Source: Paraburkholderia aromaticivorans
Lineage (GTDB): Bacteria > Pseudomonadota > Gammaproteobacteria > Burkholderiales > Burkholderiaceae
Reading direction: 5' to 3'
NCBI RefSeq assembly: GCF_002278075.1
Contig: NZ_CP022989.1
Span: 4,278,001-4,342,000 of the forward strand
DNA: 64,000 nucleotides
Shown here piece by piece: positions 57,492 to 64,000 of this stretch. Numbering within the stretch: the first letter of the stretch is position 1; every line of letters starts with the position of its first letter. A program made the position numbers and the translations under genes. Under the pieces are notes generated by a model. The model saw only the letters and a program-made list of their open reading frames with translations, had not been told where the DNA came from and made no database searches.

Positions 57492-58393
57492 AGCTGAGCC
57501 TCTGCAGCCAGGACTTCGTTCGGCACGCGTTTACCGTCACGCCACAGGTGCGCGTATCGCTCGCTGCAACCTTCGTTCGTTGCCTGCCACTCCTTGTCGA
57601 AGCCGGCGCGGTGCCACCAACTCGCAATTGCCGCATCTGCCGGCTGCGATCCGAAGTCAGACTCTGACTCGAAGTGATGGTCAGGCCCGAAGAACGTCGA
57701 AGCCATTTTCACGAATCGCGTTCCAGTGTTGCCGGCGTCGGCGACCTGCTTTGCGTACCTCTTCACGCCAGCAATCATCGAAGCTCCCGAGATGCCTTCA
57801 CGGCGACGTGCATCCCATGCCTTGCGGGCTGCGGATTTCGAATTGCCGCCATCGCGTTTCGGATACAGCCGCCACGCCTCTTCGAACTCCTCGTCGACGC
57901 TCTCCGCAGATTTTTTCGCACGAGAGTGTTTTATGTCTTTTGGAAGGTTGTCTTTTGTGTGTACCGATTTGGTACTAGCGACCTGTACCGATTCGGTACT
58001 AGTACCGTTTTGGTACCCCTGTACCCGATCGGTACACCCCTCCTTAGAATTCAATGAGTTAGATACCCCCCGTACCGAATCGGTACTAGTCCACCGCGTG
58101 TAATCCTTCGTGATTTCGACCATTGATCCGTACTCGCCCTTGACTTTCGAGATCACGTTTTTCCGCGCTAGTTCGTTCAGCGTGCTGGTCACGTGCGTGC
58201 GCGCCATGCCGCAGATTTCACCGATCTGAGATGCCGAAACGTCGTCTCGCTTTTTGTTGAAGCCATACGTTTTGCGTGCGATCGCAAGCACGACTTTTAG
58301 CTGTCGCGCTGTAAAGGGGAAACGCAGGATTGCATCGAAGAGCTCGTTTGCGAGCTTGATGTGTCCGTCTTCGACCTGTGGGGATGCCGCCAT
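57488..58393 (-). CDS. Replication initiator, lambda O-like
   Basis: The 301-residue product starts with the replication-O winged helix (KLANELFDAILRFPFTARQL, KVVLAIARKTYGFNKKRDDV, ICGMARTHVTSTLNELARKN). A flexible serine-threonine linker follows (residues about 105-150), and its DNA carries five palindromic iterons. The C-terminal part (FEEAWRLYPKRDGGNSKSAA, KAWDARRREG) resembles primosomal loader domains. I chose the ATG at 58393; a longer frame runs to 58489. As in lambda, the origin appears to lie inside the initiator gene. Confidence 0.85.
   Translation of the reverse strand: MAASPQVEDGHIKLANELFDAILRFPFTARQLKVVLAIARKTYGFNKKRDDVSASQIGEICGMARTHVTSTLNELARKNVISKVKGEYGSMVEITKDYTRWTSTDSVRGVSNSLNSKEGCTDRVQGYQNGTSTESVQVASTKSVHTKDNLPKDIKHSRAKKSAESVDEEFEEAWRLYPKRDGGNSKSAARKAWDARRREGISGASMIAGVKRYAKQVADAGNTGTRFVKMASTFFGPDHHFESESDFGSQPADAAIASWWHRAGFDKEWQATNEGCSERYAHLWRDGKRVPNEVLAAEAQL
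57961..58086. other. Iteron cluster, probable phage replication origin
   Basis: Five 15-base palindromes match GTACCGAWTCGGTAC: GTACCGATTTGGTAC at 57961, GTACCGATTCGGTAC at 57985, GTACCGTTTTGGTAC at 58002, GTACCCGATCGGTAC at 58021 and GTACCGAATCGGTAC at 58072. An AT-rich gap (58042-58063) separates the last two. They lie in the linker-coding part of the initiator gene, as lambda ori does. Confidence 0.8.
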
Positions 58394-58507
58394 GTCGATA
58401 GCCTCAATGACGCGCCAGATCCAGCCAGCGGAAAAGCCCAGTGACGGCGGCGGCCGGCAGAAGACCGCGGCAATGCAGGCCCATCGCAAACCGTTTAACG
58501 ATGGTTC

Positions 58508-58828
58508 TCATGCCTGCAGCCCCCGCGCGCCTTCCAGAAGGTTCAACTGTGCCTCGCTACGCGCACGGATCTCGCGACACATCTCGTAGCAGCACACGCG
58601 CCGCCAGAGCCGCGTAGCGCAGTCGGAGCACATCAGATTGCCGAGGGCTGAGATGCGCAGTTCGCGCTCGTAGTCGGAGCGAGGCTGCCCGGTGATCTCT
58701 ACAGGTTCAGGCTGCCGAACTGACCAGATCCGGAGTTCCGGACCAGCGAACCGCCGGTGCCGGCGAACGGATGAGAAACTCCGACATGGCGGGGGTGCCA
58801 CAACAACACCAAGGTGTTCGCGTTTCAT
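58508..58828 (-). CDS. Small prophage early protein with CxxC
   Basis: The 106-residue product is basic (KREHLGVVVAPPPCRSFSSV) and has a CxxC pair (LMCSDCATRLWRRVCC) that could hold a metal. AAGGACGA precedes the ATG. It is the first gene of the replication operon, downstream of the structured RNA at 58877-58967. No family is recognised. Confidence 0.55.
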   Translation of the reverse strand: MKREHLGVVVAPPPCRSFSSVRRHRRFAGPELRIWSVRQPEPVEITGQPRSDYERELRISALGNLMCSDCATRLWRRVCCYEMCREIRARSEAQLNLLEGARGLQA

Positions 58829-58876
58829 ACTTATCGTCCTTGTCCAAAATCCAATAAGGATTACTAAGTGGACATG

Positions 58877-58967
58877 AAAAAGCCCCGCCGTTCTGGGGAG
58901 TGCCGATAGTCAGTCGGATCGGTTTGCCGTAGGGTTCGGCTTACCTCACTCCCCACAAAGGCGGGGC
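58877..58967 (-). ncRNA. Structured RNA, C4 antisense RNA-like
   Basis: On the minus strand GCCCCGCC and GGGGAGTG at the 5' side pair with CACTCCCC and GGCGGGGC at the 3' side, two 8-base stems separated by a 5/5 internal loop. They enclose two small hairpins (GCCG/CGGC and CCGAT/ATCGG). Five T residues follow the closing stem. This plan is like the C4 antisense RNAs of P1/P7-type phages, which control an antirepressor. No antirepressor gene is seen, so only the fold is well supported. Confidence 0.55.
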
Positions 58968-59009
58968 AACCCTATTGCATCGATGACCAGTCGATGTTTA
59001 ATGTGGTGA

Positions 59010-59608
59010 TCAGTGATCGAATATTTTCTTGCTGACGAGTATAAGCCAGCAAAAGACGAGCCCCGAACAAGTGAAGAATACGGCGCTCTGGCCATCCGCC
59101 TTCAGCAACCAGCCACCGACCACGCCGCCCAGCGCAAGACCGATCGACTGGGTGGTGTTGTACACGCCCGCGGCCGCGCCCTTGCGGTTCCGGGCGCCAG
59201 TTTCGACACCAGCGAAGGCCGCGAAGCTTCGGGAATATTGAAGCCGAGGAAGTACACAAAAAGGATCACCACCACGCTCAGAATCGTATGTGGCGCGACG
59301 CCCTTTAACAACTGTCCGATCAGGATAAGAGCGATCGCCGACAGCAGCACGATTTTCATTTTGCCGCGCTTTTCCGTGGCAATGATCGCCGGCACCATCA
59401 TCACGAACGAGAGGCCCATGACCGGCAAATACACTTTCCAGTGCGACGCGACCGGCAGGCCGCCGACTTTGAGAATGCGCGGCACGACGAGGAACAAGGC
59501 GGTTTGCGTCGCGTGCAGCACGAGCATGCCAAAATTCAGACGCAGCAATTTGACGTTGTGAAGCGCTTCGGCGAACGGCGCGCGCACACGAGCGTGGGCA
59601 ATCGTCAT
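59010..59608 (-). pseudogene. C-terminal piece of an MFS transporter, frameshifted
   Basis: From 59608 the first frame reads like the second half of a sugar/drug MFS transporter (LRLNFGMLVLHATQTALFLV, VSHWKVYLPVMGLSFVMM-like helices, FLGFNIPEASRPSLVSKLAP). Near 59190 one base is missing, and the match continues in another frame (RKGAAAGVYNTTQSIGLALG, GGVVGGWLLKADGQSAVFFT) to the stop at 59010. The first half of the transporter is absent. It looks like a chromosomal gene, not a phage gene, and cannot be functional. Confidence 0.8.
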
Positions 59609-59616
59609 GGCGAGCC

Positions 59617-59871
59617 TCAGGCAACTGATTCAACTTCGGGATTGGCAACGTAATCCAGGGGACTTTGGAGATATTTGTGAATTTCTTCGTTTTTATAGAC
59701 CGTGCACTTCTCCGAAAGGCGGATCGGGCGCGGTGCCTTGCCGGCGAGGCACAGCTTCCGCCAAGTCTCACGGCCTACCGGCAAGAACGGCGCAATCTGC
59801 GACCATTTTGACAATCCGATCATCGGAAGAGACACTCCCGCGTCCCCACTCTTGCAGCGACTCGATCCCAT
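59617..59871 (-). CDS. AlpA-type DNA-binding protein
   Basis: The product of about 84 residues has the AlpA/MerR-like fold (IGLSKWSQIAPFLPVGRETW, RKLCLAGKAPRPIRLSEKCT, VYKNEEIHKYLQSP). Such proteins act as excisionases or phage regulators. I prefer the ATG at 59871 because AGGGGGG stands 5 bases upstream; 59892 and 59823 are alternatives. It is divergent from the Arc-type gene, with operators between them. Confidence 0.7.
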   Translation of the reverse strand: MGSSRCKSGDAGVSLPMIGLSKWSQIAPFLPVGRETWRKLCLAGKAPRPIRLSEKCTVYKNEEIHKYLQSPLDYVANPEVESVA

Positions 59872-59976
59872 ACACCCCCCTAAAATGGCCACTCGCAGAG
59901 GCAGTCCGCCATGGTTTATCCGGGAAATCCCTGACTGCCCAACCTAATTTTGCTACCAAACTCACCTACTTGCCGC

Positions 59977-60052
59977 TATAGTGCCTTCATATCGAAGGCA
60001 TAAGGCCGAGTATAAAGCGCCTCCAAATTGAAGGCAACTTCATTTTGGAGGC
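59977..60052. promoter_or_regulatory. Repeated operators in a divergent promoter region
   Basis: GCCTTCATATCGAAGGC (59983-59999) and GCCTCCAAATTGAAGGC (60019-60035) share the pattern GCCTYCAWATYGAAGGC, 36 bases apart. A degenerate third copy lies inverted at 60033-60052, making 60019-60052 one long palindrome. TATAGT at 59977 and TATAAA at 60011 are possible -10 boxes overlapped by the sites. They probably bind the Arc-type protein encoded next to them. Confidence 0.65.
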
Positions 60053-60074
60053 AAATTGGCGGCACGGAGGGAAA

Positions 60075-60455
60075 GTGGCTATTCAGGACGAGTACATCAA
60101 GACAGCATTGCGGTTGCCAAGGCATCTACATGCCGACATATCCGTAAGCGCCGAAAATGCCGGCCGGTCGATGAACGCAGAAATCATTGATCGACTCGCA
60201 AAGAGTTCGGATCTAGTTCATCTTCATCGGGTGATTGAGCAGCTCACACAAACGATGCAGTTAGACCGTGAGGAAAATCGGAATAGTCGTGATTGGATCT
60301 TGACGATGTTCCAGCAGACGATCGAGGTGCTCAAGGAAGCCTTGCAGAATGCCGAGCAGATGAATGCGACACCGGAACATCTGCAGCGACTTCGCGGAGA
60401 AATCGCCCGCGCCATCTTGGCTTTAGACGCATTCTCACCGGGGGCGAGAAAGTGA
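60075..60455 (+). CDS. Arc-family ribbon-helix-helix repressor
   Basis: The 126-residue product has a ribbon-helix-helix domain at the start (KTALRLPRHLHADISVSAEN, AGRSMNAEIIDRLAKS) and a helical C-terminal part (HRVIEQLTQTMQLDREENRN). The start is a GTG at 60075 behind GAGGGAAA. It is longer than Arc or Mnt, so the C-terminal part may set the oligomer. The next 215 bases hold only a possible 33-codon frame at 60460 that I cannot support. Confidence 0.8.
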   Translation: MAIQDEYIKTALRLPRHLHADISVSAENAGRSMNAEIIDRLAKSSDLVHLHRVIEQLTQTMQLDREENRNSRDWILTMFQQTIEVLKEALQNAEQMNATPEHLQRLRGEIARAILALDAFSPGARK

Positions 60456-60670
60456 ATTGATGGTGAAACTAATTTCAGCAACCGTCAATTGGCTGCGAAT
60501 GTTGGCCGAGAACGGCGGCGGTGAAAGCTATCGCTCTTTCTGCACGATTAACCGCCTGTAGACGCCGTTGCTCTGACACTGCGCTCTCGCGTGCCCTTGA
60601 TAGTGAACCGCGCCAACAGGGTAAGGGAGCCCTGCTTTCGCCCCGTCGAGCTAGGCGCGGTTGCAAAAGT

Positions 60671-60916
60671 TTACTCCGCCAACGAAGAATCCGGATTAGC
60701 GATCTTCGCTACCTCGCGGGTCACCCTCACTGCGGTGAGCAGAGCGCGCGCCATCCTGTTCATAGCTTCGTCGATTCTTGCGAGCCTCTGTTCAGGTGTT
60801 TCAAGCCGGTTACCGGCGTCGAAATTCAAGATCGAGGCGGTGGCGGCGCCAGCAACCGGGTTGGTACGGCGACGCCCGCGCTTGCGCTGGACCGGTAGGA
60901 TATGGATATCAGCCAT
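60671..60916 (-). CDS. Small prophage protein (cassette gene 3)
   Basis: The 81-residue product has a basic start (HILPVQRKRGRRRTNP) and a helical C-terminal half (RLARIDEAMNRMARALLTAV). It overlaps the upstream gene by 8 bases. No family is recognised. It ends a three-gene cassette that begins behind a structured leader. Confidence 0.58.
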   Translation of the reverse strand: MADIHILPVQRKRGRRRTNPVAGAATASILNFDAGNRLETPEQRLARIDEAMNRMARALLTAVRVTREVAKIANPDSSLAE

Positions 60917-61415
60917 GGCGCGCCCTCCACACGAGGTCCATCAGATCCGTCGCCAGTTTCTCCACATCCTGGCGCAGATCAACCACGGTGCAACGCACCG
61001 GTAGTTCTCCCTGCCGGTCGTCGTCGATCGCTTCGGACATGAAGGCGAGAACGTTATAGACCTTCCAGGCCCATCGGGAGTGGTCACTGAGATCTCTCTC
61101 CACCCGCTCCATCGTGCGGGCGTCCTCGGCGATACGCTTCACGCCCTCAGTTAGCCCATGGAAGAAGTGGGTCATCATCAAGTTGAGGAGAGCCCCGTAC
61201 TCATCTTCCGACTGCCCGCATGCATTCGGAACGTTCGCGTTCATCCAGTTGGTCCACAGGTCTTGAGACACCGCGGCGATCGCGTCAGTGTCGATGAGGA
61301 TTTTCTCGCCGGCAACGTATGCGCGCTGAAGCGCTTCGTCGAGCGGAAGCGATGCGAGATTAATCGGTTGTTGTTTGCTTTGCTCGGGACGAGCAGCGGA
61401 ATCAAGCGTGGTCAT
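60909..61415 (-). CDS. Prophage protein of unknown function (cassette gene 2)
   Basis: The 168-residue product is mainly helical (LPLDEALQRAYVAGEKILID, YGALLNLMMTHFFHGLTEGV, YNVLAFMSEAIDDDRQG). No motif or family is recognised. It overlaps both neighbours (14 bases upstream, 8 downstream), so the three are made together. Confidence 0.62.
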   Translation of the reverse strand: MTTLDSAARPEQSKQQPINLASLPLDEALQRAYVAGEKILIDTDAIAAVSQDLWTNWMNANVPNACGQSEDEYGALLNLMMTHFFHGLTEGVKRIAEDARTMERVERDLSDHSRWAWKVYNVLAFMSEAIDDDRQGELPVRCTVVDLRQDVEKLATDLMDLVWRARHG

Positions 61416-61575
61416 GGCCGACCTCCGCTTCGGAAGCCTTCCGTTTTTCCGTGTCGGTACGTTGCAGCAGGACGTAGAGCGCAGCGTTCAAGCAGACAAT
61501 CGCTTGCTCGATCTTATCCTTGAGTTCTTGTACTTCGTTACTTTGCCCGGACTGGGTCTGATGGATTTGCGGCAT
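61402..61575 (-). CDS. Small prophage protein (cassette gene 1)
   Basis: The 57-residue product (MPQIHQTQSGQSNEVQELKD, ALYVLLQRTDTEKRK) is helical and unrecognised. The ATG at 61575 has AGGAGTG upstream. It is the first gene after a leader with four hairpins. Confidence 0.55.
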   Translation of the reverse strand: MPQIHQTQSGQSNEVQELKDKIEQAIVCLNAALYVLLQRTDTEKRKASEAEVGHDHA

Positions 61576-61589
61576 GATTGGCACTCCTA

Positions 61590-61725
61590 GAACTGGTAGG
61601 AGCCTGCCTCTCATCGCCAAATGAGGTGGGCAGGCACTTGACGAGGTTGGCGAACCGGCGTTCTAGGAAACCGGCATGCGCGCGAGCGCATCCCCATCAA
61701 GGCCCACCCATAAACTGGGTACGCG
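61590..61725 (-). ncRNA. Multi-hairpin 5' leader
   Basis: Three good hairpins stand in a row: ACCCA/TGGGT (61706-61720), TGCGC/GCGCA with a four-base loop (61677-61690) and a two-part stem GCCTGCC/GGCAGGC with CTCAT/ATGAG (61602-61635). A weaker CCGG/CCGG stem lies at 61655-61674. The last stem ends 27 bases before the first cassette gene, and a terminator precedes the whole leader. A regulatory leader or small RNA is likely; no known class is recognised. Confidence 0.5.
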
Positions 61726-61740
61726 ATGATACTACGGACG

Positions 61741-61763
61741 AAAAAATACCGCCTAGAGGCGGT
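61741..61763 (-). terminator. Hairpin terminator upstream of the structured leader
   Basis: ACCGCC (61748-61753) and GGCGGT (61758-61763) pair around TAGA, and six T residues follow on the minus strand. It would end transcripts of the MerR-like gene before the cassette. Confidence 0.65.
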
Positions 61764-61869
61764 TCGTCCGCCTAGAAACATCAGGTCGCCAAACCCGATC
61801 GCTGTTGTCTCAGCGATATGTAAAGGTTAGTTATCCAGCATGAGTTCGTCAAGTGCGAATTTGTAAACG

Positions 61870-62205
61870 CTATTTCTTTTCCGACAGGCGCTCGCGTTCG
61901 CGGGCCTCCTCCACGCTCCTTCTCAAAAAATCTCGCAACGACTCCTTCTGCTCACCCGGCACCTTAACCGCAACGTCAGATCGTCGGGAGCGTGGCTGCG
62001 CTGGCGGAAGTGGAATCGGCTTAACCAGTTTGGCATCAAGAAATGCCTCCAGCGACTCAAGATCATAGACGTGCGTCTTGTGGCCAAGCCTGTAGCGCTT
62101 GATGATCTCACCTTGCCTATCAATTCTACTTATCGTCGCGTACGGCACGCCAAGGAATTCGGCGGACTCCTTTGCGCTGATGCGCTTCTTACCAACCGTA
62201 CTCAT
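61870..62205 (-). CDS. MerR/excisionase-type DNA-binding protein
   Basis: The 111-residue product has an excisionase-like helix-turn-helix at the start (ISAKESAEFLGVPYATISRI, DRQGEIIKRYRLGHKTHVYD) and a basic helical tail. GGAGG stands six bases before the ATG at 62205. It is divergent from the two-domain Xis-like gene, with 65 bases between them. Confidence 0.7.
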   Translation of the reverse strand: MSTVGKKRISAKESAEFLGVPYATISRIDRQGEIIKRYRLGHKTHVYDLESLEAFLDAKLVKPIPLPPAQPRSRRSDVAVKVPGEQKESLRDFLRRSVEEARERERLSEKK

Positions 62206-62270
62206 CGTCATCCTCCGTTCGGACAATACGGATGTTGTAGCATGCCCAAATTGTCACGTAGGAGGCTAGG

Positions 62271-62819
62271 ATGGCCGACAACAAGGTTGACCGTTGGCTA
62301 CCGCTTGAGGAGGCGGCAGCGGTAATGAACCGCAGTCTGAGAATAATCAAAAGCCAGATGCGCAACGGCCGGATCCGGCGCGATCACCACTTCCGGAAAG
62401 TTGGTGATGCCCAGTTTGAACTGAACATCACCAAGTATTTGGAATGGCTAGACGAGCAGAAGGAGCGCCGGAAACTTCCGTTCATCGAACGCGTGCGCCT
62501 CGGCATTGAAGAAGGAAACCAGAAACTTATGGACGCGGTGGACGAAACGCGCACTAAGGCTCCGCGTGAACGAGAGCTTTCTGTGCCAGTTCTACCAGAA
62601 TCGGCAAAGCGCCGCCCCAAACTGATTCCTATCGCGGTCTGGGCAGAGGAAACTTTCGGCGATTACGCTCCGCCGGTGCGCACGATTCGAAGCTGGATTA
62701 GGGCGGGGAAAATTTATCCCATGCCAGTAAAGATCGGACGCTCTTACTATGTGAAGCCCGATGCCGAATATGTCGACCCACTCGTGCAGAGATTTCGGCG
62801 GTCGATAGGAAGGTACTGA
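62271..62819 (+). CDS. Excisionase-like protein with two DNA-binding parts
   Basis: The 182-residue product has a first helix-turn-helix at residues 8-45 (WLPLEEAAAVMNRSLRIIKS, MRNGRIRRDHHFRKVG) and a second, lambda-Xis-like part at residues 120-170 (IPIAVWAEETFGDYAPPVRT, IRSWIRAGKIYPMPVKIGRS). A charged linker joins them. Excisionases bend DNA at att sites for prophage exit. It is longer than usual Xis (about 70-90 residues). GTAGGAGG stands upstream. Confidence 0.72.
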   Translation: MADNKVDRWLPLEEAAAVMNRSLRIIKSQMRNGRIRRDHHFRKVGDAQFELNITKYLEWLDEQKERRKLPFIERVRLGIEEGNQKLMDAVDETRTKAPRERELSVPVLPESAKRRPKLIPIAVWAEETFGDYAPPVRTIRSWIRAGKIYPMPVKIGRSYYVKPDAEYVDPLVQRFRRSIGRY

Positions 62820-62825
62820 CTGACC

Positions 62826-63674
62826 TCAGCTGAATTGAGCGACGACGGCCGCATCGCGCTCCAGTTCCCCAGCGACGCCAAGAGCCCATGCACGCCATTT
62901 TGCGTATACGTCCGCAGACACTCGTCCTTCAGTAACCTGGCCGGCCATCGCAACCGCGTAGATCCTGATCATTTGGCTGGTGTGCCACTGTTGAGCACAC
63001 GCGATCAATGCATCGCGCCGCTTCCGGTCTTCCGCGAGCCGCTGGTCGGCAACTTTTCGCTCAGCGCGCGCGCGCTCGACCGCCAGCTCAGTCCTGTTTA
63101 CCTTTTCTACCGCGGCAACTATGCCGGCGTGGCGTCGTTCAATTTCCGCAAGGATTTCCGGAAGACTCTCAGCTAGATCAATACCCGCTTTCTCCTTGAA
63201 CACCGGCTTACTGGTCGAATGCTCATTGACAAGCACTTCCAGCCAGCCAGTACCGACAAGCCCATGAGTGTAAACAGACGCTCGATCTTCTTTCGAGACG
63301 AGATCGGTGTCGGCACGGAAGCACGGCTCAATAACGCGTAATGCTGACTCTGCGCCGTCTTTTCGCAGGGCAATGTGGGTGCAGTGACGCCCCATGGCAA
63401 CATCGAACCCGGCGCCCTCCACACAGCGGCAAATCTCGTTCGCTATCTGCAAACCTCGTTCATACGTAGCTCGGGTACATCTGATTGCCTTCGCCGCGTC
63501 AGCTCGGCGCTCCCCGGATCCGGCCTCTGCCGGAAAGAACTCTTCCCACGCGGGATAGCCCGAAATTTTGCCGCTAAGTAAGCCATCAAATCGTAACTTC
63601 ATCTTCCAGACGACGCCGTTCCACGCCGACTCGTCTCGACCGGAAGCGTCTGTTCTTAAGACCCTGCGCCTCAT
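62826..63674 (-). CDS. Prophage protein of unknown function with coiled coil
   Basis: The 282-residue product has a globular N-terminal half (LLSGKISGYPAWEEFFPAEA, GRHCTHIALRKDGAESALRV) and a charged coiled coil (ERARAERKVADQRLAEDRKR). No family is recognised. The start at 63674 overlaps the DUF4224 stop by 4 bases. Confidence 0.6.
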   Translation of the reverse strand: MRRRVLRTDASGRDESAWNGVVWKMKLRFDGLLSGKISGYPAWEEFFPAEAGSGERRADAAKAIRCTRATYERGLQIANEICRCVEGAGFDVAMGRHCTHIALRKDGAESALRVIEPCFRADTDLVSKEDRASVYTHGLVGTGWLEVLVNEHSTSKPVFKEKAGIDLAESLPEILAEIERRHAGIVAAVEKVNRTELAVERARAERKVADQRLAEDRKRRDALIACAQQWHTSQMIRIYAVAMAGQVTEGRVSADVYAKWRAWALGVAGELERDAAVVAQFS

Positions 63675-63931
63675 CTTTCCTCCAATCTGCGGAGCCTTTC
63701 TGACCGGAGCAATGGTCGTTCAACCTCTGATGGTGTTGTAGCTTTTGGAGCAAGCCCTAAGCGTTTCGCCAGTAGCGCTTCGAAGACCTCTTGAGTCAGC
63801 ACGATCGATCCGTCCGCACGACAGACGACCTTGATGCGGAAGTTCTCTTCGAACCATTTCGCCTGCAGCGAGTATCGCTTCGCGCCAGTGATCGACAGAA
63901 GATCCTCGGGGGAGAGAAGCTTGTATGTCAT
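63671..63931 (-). CDS. DUF4224 protein
   Basis: The 86-residue product (LLSPEDLLSITGAKRYSLQA, KWFEENFRIKVVCRADGSIV, LTQEVFEALLAKRLG) matches DUF4224. These small proteins usually stand next to a phage integrase gene, which suggests another integration module just beyond the right edge. The start overlaps the end of a possible upstream frame (ATGA). Confidence 0.75.
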   Translation of the reverse strand: MTYKLLSPEDLLSITGAKRYSLQAKWFEENFRIKVVCRADGSIVLTQEVFEALLAKRLGLAPKATTPSEVERPLLRSERLRRLEER

Positions 63932-64000
63932 CGCTTGAGTTGCCCTAGACCGGTTGCAAAGCGCGGTCTATCTGCTCGATCGGAATCATGCCGCATCGGT
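63928..64000 (-). CDS. Possible C-terminus of a gene entering from the right edge
   Basis: On the minus strand an open frame from the edge ends at 63928 with a TGA that overlaps the DUF4224 start by 4 bases (tail FATGLGQLKR). That spacing is typical in this operon. A second frame ending earlier (DRALQPV) is also open, so the choice is uncertain. Confidence 0.3.
   Translation of the reverse strand, partial: PMRHDSDRADRPRFATGLGQLKR

Noticed and set aside
15625..64000. A second copy of the tRNA-Arg 3' end marking attR
   Set aside because: Reading by eye I did not find one. A computed repeat search is needed, so no attR is reported.

Overview
The window is from a high-GC betaproteobacterium, most likely Paraburkholderia or Burkholderia. 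This is an inference from the base composition, the codon use, the parC/parE/uup/rubredoxin neighbourhood and the phage gene families; I could not run a search. About 15.7 kb of ordinary chromosome is followed by more than 48 kb of mobile DNA that runs off the right edge.

Bases 1-15,700 are host core: a PLP aminotransferase (cut at the left edge), a RidA-like protein, a PhzF-like protein, a membrane GGDEF-EAL protein, a ChrA-like transporter, a CopD-like membrane protein, topoisomerase IV (parC, parE), the ABC-F protein Uup, a DUF4399 protein, rubredoxin and tRNA-Arg(CCT).

Bases 15,700-20,050 begin a mobile segment at the 3' end of tRNA-Arg(CCT): a P4-type tyrosine integrase, an IS110/IS1111-type insertion sequence, and a protein made of repeated helix-turn-helix units whose 5' end appears to be cut off by that IS.

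From about 20,170 to the right edge lies a mosaic tailed prophage, transcribed mainly on the minus strand. Read in that direction, it has regulatory and excision genes (64-59.6 kb), a replication module (58.4-55.7 kb) with an iteron cluster inside the initiator gene, an antiterminator-like gene, a lambda-type packaging and head module (51.3-43.4 kb), a Mu-type contractile tail module (43.1-31.1 kb) and a lysis cassette (25.7-23.1 kb). The lambda-head plus Mu-tail plan resembles SfV-like myoviruses. Plus-strand cargo interrupts it: two acyltransferase-3 proteins of the O-antigen-modifying type (one of them on the minus strand), an SGNH lipoprotein, a HicAB toxin-antitoxin pair, a lipoprotein and a GhoS-like protein. 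Two further insertion sequences sit nested between the lysis cassette and the cargo.

The strongest non-gene signals are a programmed -1 frameshift site in the tail chaperone gene, an A7 frameshift site in the IS5-type transposase, five palindromic iterons inside the replication gene, five copies of a 7-base motif around the start of the terminase small-subunit gene, a C4-like structured RNA upstream of the replication genes, a multi-hairpin leader before a three-gene unknown cassette, and matched operators in front of an Arc-type repressor. A frameshifted piece of a host-like MFS transporter lies inside the prophage early region and is unexplained.
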